From Salvia splendens (Eukaryota > Streptophyta > Magnoliopsida > Lamiales > Lamiaceae), in NCBI RefSeq assembly GCF_004379255.2, contig NC_056041.1, positions 1,612,001 to 1,676,000 on the forward strand: a stretch of DNA of 64,000 nt. Reading direction: 5' to 3'. Position 1 is the first letter of the stretch; each line of letters opens with the position of its first letter. The position numbers and the translations under genes are program-made. Positions 57,478 through 64,000 of this stretch are shown here, piece after piece. Below the pieces are notes generated by a model. That model searched no databases. It saw nothing but the letters and a program-made list of their open reading frames with translations, and was not told the origin of the DNA.

Positions 57478-58650
57478 CTCAAAACACACTCTTTGAATAG
57501 GCCATTCAAGTTTGTGTATATATGGAGAGAGACTGAGAGAGATAGAGAGGTTGAAGGGTCACTTTCTTGAAAATAATTCAAGAGGAAAAGCTGTTTTTGG
57601 ATAAAGGAAGTGAGATGGCAAAACTGCTTTTGTTGCTGACATTACAAGTTCAATGTTTTGGTGAAGTTAACAGACATGTCTTGGTTTAGTGTAGTACAAG
57701 GAAAGAAATTGTTTGGTATATTATCAAGTTTTAATTAGTACTATGTTCATACCTCAAGAAGTTGATATGATCAACATAATACAATCTAAACTAATTAGAA
57801 GAAGAATGTTGATAAGATTAGAAATATTATTATTTTATTGAAACAGTGTTGCTAGGAGCGCAGGGTGCACCTGGACGATGAGGCGGGACTGAAATATAAA
57901 GAGATATAAAGTCACCTAGAGAATATAAAAAAGGAAAAAAGGACCAATCAACTCATTAAATTTATATTCACAATAGTAGACTAGAAGGATTAGTCTGTCT
58001 TACAATTATTATTAGAGTGATTAATTAATGCATCTTTGTTCCTTAATAATTGCTAATTTGAAGTTATACTAAGCCATGAGATTCAGATACGACCTTAAAA
58101 TCTAGGTGCTGATGTTATTCAATTTTCTACCAAATTTCAGTATATGCCAACAAAAGAAACAAACATTTTTGGCCAGGTAGAAAAAAAGTTGGAGGTCATT
58201 TTCAAGAAAGGTTTATTCTTAATTGACATTTTGTTATTTTTAATTGGCTTTATCTTATCAAGCCCATTTAATTTTATCTAAGATTGAGAGGTTGTTCCTA
58301 TCATAAATTTTCTTCATCATAATAATTGATAATGATACCAACTTTTTCAAGGTTGCATCCATTTATTTTAAGAAAATTAATATTATTTCATACCATGAAG
58401 GTGGGATCGAAATTTAACGGGCTAGATGATGAAAGCCCTGCATATGTGCTCCATATATTGTACAAATATAATATACTCTCTTCGTCCACTTTTTAAAATC
58501 ACTTTGACTCATGCTTTAAGAAACACTACTATAAAAAAAATGTACAGAAAAAATTATTAGAATATAAATCCCACTTTTATATTTGATTCTCATTTACCTA
58601 AAATAAAATAATAATAAAAAATTATTAGAATATGAATCCCACTCATCGAA
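57478..58650. other. AT-rich intergenic region
   Basis: Promoter of the heparanase-like gene, then AT-rich DNA. A short GC-rich scrap near 57846-57890 (GTTGCTAGGAGCGCAGG) looks like a decayed transposon end. No gene seen. Confidence 0.45.
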
Positions 58651-58836
58651 CTAGCCTTGTAGCAATATCTTCCTCAGAGATTCTCTAGCAGAGCCGAGAA
58701 TGTTCATGAACGCATTCATTGCTTCGCTGATTGAACTCAGATGCTGAGGCATCTTATTCAACTTTTCTAGATTAGCCGAGAGCTTCTCGTTGATTTTGCG
58801 CACGATCTCAGGCAAGCATTTGACGATGATGTTGGC
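58651..58836 (-). pseudogene. Dynamin-related protein 4C-like exon fragment
   Basis: One exon-sized piece after a CAG acceptor reads KCLPEIVRKINEKLSANLEK, then MPQHLSSISEAMNAFMNILG and ESLRKILLQG, matching the stalk region of DRP4C-type dynamin-like GTPases. It ends in a stop where the family continues GEFDE. No GTPase domain or other exon is nearby, so it is an isolated relic. Confidence 0.8.
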
Positions 58837-59155
58837 CTGTAGTGTGTGTATCTTGTGTTTAGCATGTGTAGAGTGTGCAATGTGTGAAGTGTGTGTATTT
58901 TGTGTGTGTACAATGTATGTGCACAAATTTTTTAAATTAAATTTCATATCAATTCTTCATTTTACCAAATATAAGATTTGAAATTGAATTAAAGTTGAAT
59001 TCTTTCCAATTCAATTTCAATTTGATGGATCAAACATAGCCTTAATTTATTATGAAAAGCTTGCAGTTTTAGTGGAAAAATTAGGTTTATAGGGCACTTG
59101 GCCTATAAAATAACGAAAATGTACCCATTTTGTTATCTATTCCATATACGGGAAA
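58837..59155. other. Spacer left of the palindrome array
   Basis: A TGTG-rich stretch (58838-58925) followed by AT-rich sequence. Possibly the outer end of the PMD element, but no boundary is visible. Confidence 0.35.
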
Positions 59156-59445
59156 AACGCCAATGACACTGGCGTGTCTATAAGTAAAAACGCCAACACA
59201 GTTGGCGTTTTATAGTGTCATCGTATTTGAGGCGTATTTTCTACAAATACAGTTATATTAAAACGCCTTTGGGGTTGGCGTGTTTACTATAGTAGAAACG
59301 CCGAAGGGATCGGCGTGTTTATTAAAAGACGCCAACAAGGACGGCGTTTACAATTAAAATACGCCAACACGAGTGGCGTTTTACAATCAAAAGACGGCAA
59401 CACAATTGGCGTTTTACAGTTAAATATGCCAACACGAGTGGCGTG
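59156..59445. repeat. Array of eight 21-bp near-palindromes (left array)
   Basis: Units of the form ACGCC-N9-GGCGT start at 59156, 59189, 59262, 59297, 59328, 59360, 59393 and 59425, for example AACGCCAACACAGTTGGCGTT. Each is 20-21 bp and the last six start every 31-35 bp. Arms are conserved while inner bases vary. They lie upstream of the PMD gene. Confidence 0.88.
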
Positions 59446-59921
59446 TTTTCACAGACCTGATATAACAGCCTCACCTCCCCCAAATCGCGAAAAACACACC
59501 ACACACTTCGCAAAAAACACAAAACAGCGCCTCTTGTTGCGAATTCGCCCTCATCTCCGTGATTTCGCCCTCCATTCATCAATCGGTGCTATTCTTCCCC
59601 AAATTCATATATTTTCTTCGGTTAGTATGCTTATCTTTTACATTATTAGAGTAATTGTTGGATAGTTAGCTAGGGTTTGTAATGGAACCGTGAATTGAGT
59701 TGAAATATTGTGAATTTTGGATTGTTTGAATGTCGTTGTTGTTGATTATTATGTTGCATTGTTTGGGTTTAAGTGAATTTGTGTATAATTTTGATTATAA
59801 ACCTAAACCCTAGGTTGTTATAACTTAAAAATTGGGCAAATTGATTTGGTTTATGTGGGTTTTTGTTGATGTATAGTGTTTAGTTTGAATTGTTACTTTT
59901 GTGTATATTGTTAGGTTGAAA

Positions 59922-60057
59922 TTGAAATTGAAATTGAAATTGTTAGGTTGGGCAAATTGAAATTTGGCAAATTGAAATTGTTAGGTTGGTGTAGGTGAAT
60001 TGTGAATTGTGAATTGTGAATTGTGAATTGTGAATTTTGTAGGTGAATTGTGAATTG
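59922..60057. repeat. Short tandem repeats before the PMD gene
   Basis: GAAATT units (about 59922-59941), then GTGAATT units (about 59997-60056). They lie in the putative 5' UTR or intron region of the PMD gene. Confidence 0.85.
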
Positions 60058-60141
60058 TGTTATGCTTTTGAATGTGCAATGTTGTGTAGGTGAATTTGTG
60101 TATTGTTTAATTTGGGTTGAGGACTAATGTGTAGGTAAATT

Positions 60142-62249
60142 ATGGCATCATCTTCAACTTCTCGTCGTCGGCTTGCATGTGGTCCTGCGGATCCTTCAGT
60201 ATTGTATTTTCAGAGACAACACGTCTCTAATAGCATATGGGCAGGAGTTCCATCCGAAGACGTACGCTGCCGACGATATGAAGGAATAATTTGGAAGGTT
60301 CCCATACATCACCATGTTTTGAAAATAGTGGACCAGATGGGGTTCGGCGGTATATTGAGGTGTGGTCAACCAAAGGACATTGACCACCATCTTATCACCG
60401 CTTTGATTGAACGTTGGAGGCCAGAGACTCACACGTTTCACTTTCCAGTCGGTGAAGTGACTGTGACATTGGAAGACGTGGAGGTCTTATGGGGCCTCAA
60501 AGTTGATGGAGAGGCTGTGACGGGTTACCTCCCCCGACGGAGGTGGGATATTGGAAGGACAAGTGTCTGGATTTTCTAGGATTCATACCGGACGCATCTG
60601 AGTTGAAAGAAATGGCTTTTAAGCAGACAAGCTTATCGCGTCAATTGAGGATTGAGCTGACTGATGACCACGAGCACTACATATATGCTCAGCGGGCTCG
60701 TATCTATTGTCTGCTACTACTTGGAGGTCTGATGATTCCAAACGCCTTCGGGAATAAAATTCCGTTCTTCTACCTGCAATTTTTCATGGATGTAGAACGG
60801 TGTTCTACCTATAGTTGGGGTGGTGCGACGCTTGTACCACAATTTGTGTGAAGCTGCCGTTGCTAAGAGGACCGATGTCGGGAGAGCTTTAACTTTGTTA
60901 CAGCTGTGGGCTTGGGAGAGAATCCCAAATATTAGACCGAGGATGCTTGATCCCGTGCATACAGGCTATCTACCATGTGCAAGCGCGTAAGTTATTCACT
61001 AATTCATTTTTAAGCTTAATGTTCATCAATTTTCGTGTTATTCGCTCATAATTTAAATTTTTTAGATGGAATGGTCCGGCGTCTTATGTAAAAGCACCCG
61101 GGCATTGTATTGAAAATTTCCGATATCAGTTCTCCATGATGCATGCCAACCAGGTACTTCATATACCTATAAATTGTTTTTGTTTGTTTTTTTTAATTGA
61201 AATTATTGTGAATAAATTTGTGTCACATGTAGTTTATTTGGAGGCCTTATCTCCATCGGGAGTTGCCGCAATGTTGTGATGCCGGACGTCCTATATGGAT
61301 GTCGATAACAACGCTTATTTGCTGGAATCTGGCTGAGCCACACCTGCCACAACAAGTGTTGCGCCAATTTGGGATTGTCCAACCGTATATCCCGAACCTC
61401 CCCCAATTCCACGGTATTGATTTTGCGAAACAGGATCGCCGTGGAAAATCTGGTCGGAATTGGGTTGAATAGCACGCCCATTATATACAGGAGTGGGACA
61501 ATAAACACTTCTTGGTGTGGACTGATCTGGAGGACAGTGATGAGCCTGTTGCAACCGAAGAGTATATGAATTGGTTTCGCCAAATAACTGTGGTTTATTT
61601 AACCAAACCTGGCGTGCATGCTGAAGAGGGCTTCCACGAAACGGAAATCTTCTCATAACTTCGCGGTAAATTGCAAAAACTTTTAATTATTTAAAGCCAT
61701 ATTATGATATGTAATTAACTTTGAAAATTGTAGGTGGAGACGCTTCATAACATACGTCACTTTCTAAGTGGCCAAGATATGACAGAACATCCGGCTTTGG
61801 AAACCATTTCGAGGATGGTTCAAGACGGACTGCAGATATCCGGGGAGGCTGAGCTGATAGACTATTGTCCTTCCCAGCGCTCTGCAATGGACGTGGACGT
61901 ACCCGTTAGGCAAAAGGGAAAACGACGAACCAAGAAGAAAACTGCTTGCGGAGAGTCGTCATCTCAGTTCGTACACCACTCCGATGACGATTTTGTGGAA
62001 CCACCTCCACCTAGATCTGCAGTTCGAGGCCGTCATTCTGTCAGCCACACCGGTGGTACCGGAGAAGATATTGGCCTCAGTGATGTCCCCGCTTCTCCAC
62101 CGCGGTCGTCTGGGGGAGATGATTTATTTGGGGTGGAGCTAGAGAACGCTGTTGTTCAAGATACTCCTCCCTCTAGGATCCCTAGATCTACATCCAGAAT
62201 TGGAGAGGGGATACGGGGCCTATTTATGCGGAAACGGCAAGACGATTAA
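60142..62249 (+). pseudogene. Plant mobile domain (PMD) gene, disabled
   Basis: Opens MASSSTSRRRLACGPADPSV. PMD marks follow: RPETHTFHFPVGEVTVTLED, VEVLWGLKVDGEAVTGYLP, WKDKCLDFLGFIPD, RIYCLLLLGGLMIPNAFGN, ALTLLQLWAWERIP, WNGPASYVKAPGHC and YRHQ-type pieces (61072-61153), and FIWRPYLHRELPQ with QFGIVQPYIPNLPQFHGID (61233-61470). A basic, proline-rich tail with KGKRRTKKKTACGES ends at 62249. Breaks: frame changes near 60540 and 60825, TAG near 61468 after NWVE, and another stop near 61657. PMD proteins include host MAIL1-type factors and transposon-borne copies. The tandem arrays around it and the nearby transposase point to the transposon-borne kind. Confidence 0.85.
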
Positions 62250-62492
62250 ACTAATTTGAACTCTTTATATTAGTAATTTGATACATCATCTTGATATTGA
62301 TGTTTTTTCATTGATTTGAACTCTTTATATTAGTAATTTGATAAATCCTCTTTTTATACGTTTTCATATTGATAATTTGATAAAATATGATAAATTGTTT
62401 TGGATATATGAAATTAGTACTCTCTAATTAAAATGAAAAAGAGACAATAAAGAGATAGAGGAAAACACGTTTTCTTAGACATTCTGAACAAA
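62250..62492. other. 3' flank of the PMD gene
   Basis: The 3' UTR-like stretch TTTGAACTCTTTATATTAGT occurs twice (62256 and 62313) as a short direct duplication. No gene. Confidence 0.5.
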
Positions 62493-62818
62493 CTCGCCAG
62501 TCAAGTTGGCGTGTCTTAGTTTTTCTGAAAAACGCCATTCGCAATGGCGTTTCTAAGTTAGAACAAAATTTGACATTCTGAACAAACACGCCAGTCAAGT
62601 TGGCGTTTCTTATAACACGCCAACATAGTTGGCGTTTTTCTGAAAAACGCCATTCGCAATGGCGTTTCTAAGTTAGAACAAAATTTGGTCAATTTTTTCC
62701 ACGCAGGAATCGGACATTCTGAACAAACTCACCAGTCAAGTTGGCGTGTCTTAGTTTTTCTGAAAAACGCCATTCGCAATGGCGTTTCTAAGTTTAACTC
62801 GCCAGTCAAGTTGGCGTT
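62493..62818. repeat. Array of eight 21-bp near-palindromes (right array)
   Basis: Units start at 62493, 62531, 62587, 62616, 62646, 62728, 62766 and 62798. Three forms alternate: NNCGCCAGTCAAGTTGGCGT, AACGCCATTCGCAATGGCGT and CACGCCAACATAGTTGGCGT. They sit in a higher-order repeat (ACATTCTGAACAAACNC, CTTAGTTTTTCTGAAAAACG, TTCTAAGTTAGAACAAAATT) copied two to three times. The array touches the transposase coding sequence at about 62820. Confidence 0.88.
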
Positions 62819-64000
62819 TCTTATAATGGCATATGCAACAGGCAAACATTTCTTATTAGCATCAAATCCAATGGCATTAAGAATTTTACCTCGACATCGT
62901 CCACGTAGATGAGTTCCATCAACCGTTAAAACTGGTTTGCATAGTTGAAAAGCCTCCACAACTGGTCCAAAAGCCCAGAATACGTACTTGAATACCTTGT
63001 TCATACCATTGCTTAATATGTCATCGTGCAACCATTCCACAATTGTGCCAGGATTTTGTCTTTGCATTTCATTTAAATAAGCTGGTAAAACTTTGAACGA
63101 CCACTCCCATCCACCGTATACAAGCTCAATCGCTGTCCTCCGAGCATACCATGCTTTCTTATAACTAACTTTGACATGAAATCTATTTTCTATATCCGCC
63201 ACAATTGCTTTTACCTTGTAGCAATGATCGTTTTCTATCTGATGTCGAACACTCAACGCTATCATACCCGACTAAAGATTAGCGTGCCCATTATAGTTAC
63301 GATCACCCATGCAAGTATGAGCAGTGCTAAACACTCTAATTTGCCAGTGTTCATCATGCTTTCTCAGTGTTGCTCGGCACTCCCACATACATTTCGGTAA
63401 TGAGGTATCATTCGGATTTCCTTGTGGCCACTTACAAACTGCATGCCATCTCTTTCCTTTACTTTCAGCAACTGTATATTGTCGGATTTTTTCCAAATGC
63501 CAATGAGTCACAACTGCCTTCAATTCCAACTTCGTTTAAAATTTAGTATGCAAACCGACATTGCTAGGATCTTTTTCACTCCAATAATGCACACTGGGAT
63601 CATCACGCTCAAAGTTTTTGGGATCAAAACTATCATATGGACCTGGTAAGGTGCGAAAATAGTTGATTCCACGCTGTGGGAACTGTGGAACTACTCTTCC
63701 TCCAACTGCCCTTCCACCAACTGATGTTTCTCCAAGTGGAATGGATGGTCTTGAAGCAACAAATTGTTCATCATCCGACGGATCACCATATAAGTCTGTA
63801 CTAACCGGGTCGGAATCTTCAGAATAATAAGGTGAATGTGGATCAAGAAAGTCGGCTTTATCAGGACCTATTATGTCCTCAACCACATCACAATTGTCAC
63901 TTTCCCCTAAATGCACGCCTCCAGCTTCAAAATCTTGTGTTGCAGCAAAATATGGTTCTTGGGCTCTCGTAGACGTACCAACATCATAACTTATGACATG
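62819..64000 (-). pseudogene. Mutator-like (MuDR) transposase, broken at both ends
   Basis: The minus-strand frame enters from beyond the right edge. An acidic N-terminal region (GPDKADFLDPHSPYYSEDSD) is followed by the MuDR N-terminal domain (LKAVVTHWHLEKIRQYTVAE, KRWHAVCKWPQ, CMWECRATLRKHDEHWQI), then FHVKVSYKKAWYARRTAIEL and the start of the DDE domain with KPVLTVDGTHLRGRCRG (first catalytic Asp) and CLPVAYAI. In-frame stops lie at about 63536-63538 and 63272-63274. The coding match ends at about 62825, where the palindrome array begins, so the rest of the DDE domain and any zinc finger are missing. Confidence 0.9.

Noticed and set aside
58790..58981. Plus-strand cysteine-rich small frame
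   Set aside because: Translation of a TG-rich repeat overlapping the dynamin fragment on the other strand.
59156..59445. CRISPR-like regular array
   Set aside because: The period is regular, but the repeat itself is palindromic with variable centres and the 'spacers' are AT-rich and short. This is a eukaryotic genome with no cas genes.
61203..61656. Minus-strand frames of 113-126 codons
   Set aside because: Opposite strand of PMD coding sequence, which has the recognisable motifs.
1..64000. tRNA or rRNA genes
   Set aside because: None recognised by eye. Only the tRNA-complementary primer site of the copia element was found. A tRNAscan run would settle it.

Overview
This is nuclear DNA of a flowering plant, most likely an asterid eudicot and possibly a Lamiales species; the order is an inference. 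Supporting signs are small-exon genes with AT-rich GT-AG introns, many Stowaway MITEs with CTCCCTCCGTCC-type ends, PIF/Harbinger, hAT and Mutator-like elements, a Ty1/copia element, and plant-only families such as Aux/IAA, hydroxyproline galactosyltransferase and plant VAMP71. No organellar, bacterial or viral sequence is seen.

Layout. 0-6 kb: an IAA29-like Aux/IAA gene (-) with a broken degron, and a ubiquitin-fold gene of the U11/U12-25K type (+). 7.2-11.8 kb: a decayed copia element with matching 5-bp target duplications. 12.4-14.4 kb: a broken KOC1-like kinase (+). 14.9-19.7 kb: an EREX-type PX protein gene (-) with an hAT MITE in an intron. 20-32 kb: a direct tandem segmental duplication, each copy holding an eight-cysteine (HyPRP/LTP-like) gene and a VAMP71 longin SNARE gene. 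Both SNARE copies are intact, but the second HyPRP copy is dead. 32.8-35.4 kb: a truncated ACT-repeat (ACR) gene abutting an exostosin-type (GT47) gene whose two halves lie in opposite orientation. 37.8-39.3 kb: a Mutator-like element with long inverted ends and a GC-rich passenger. 40.6-50.2 kb: synaptotagmin 5-like, EMC7 and HPGT genes (+). 51.2-54.6 kb: a cysteinyl-tRNA synthetase pseudogene. 54.8-57.5 kb: an intact heparanase-like GH79 gene (-). 58.6-64 kb: a dynamin-related fragment, a plant-mobile-domain (PMD) pseudogene between two arrays of 21-bp near-palindromes, and a broken Mutator transposase running off the right edge.

How the genes relate. IAA29-like, ubiquitin-like, KOC1-like, EREX-like, VAMP71, EMC7 and HPGT occur in the same order as I remember for Arabidopsis At4g32280 down to At4g32120, so this is an old syntenic block. 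The GT47 and SYT5-like genes fit the paralogous VAMP713 neighbourhood on At5g. Several members act in the endomembrane system: an endosomal PX effector, vacuolar SNAREs, an ER-plasma membrane tether, the ER insertase subunit EMC7 and a Golgi galactosyltransferase. The block is shared ancestry, not an operon. Gene decay is frequent: KOC1-like, ACR, GT47 and CysRS are all disabled, as expected if intact duplicates exist elsewhere, for example in a recent polyploid.

The strongest unexplained structure is the pair of 21-bp near-palindrome arrays at 59156-59445 and 62493-62818. They bracket the PMD gene, and one of them cuts the Mutator transposase. Exon boundaries were read by eye from splice signals and phase. 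Family assignments and Arabidopsis locus names are from memory.
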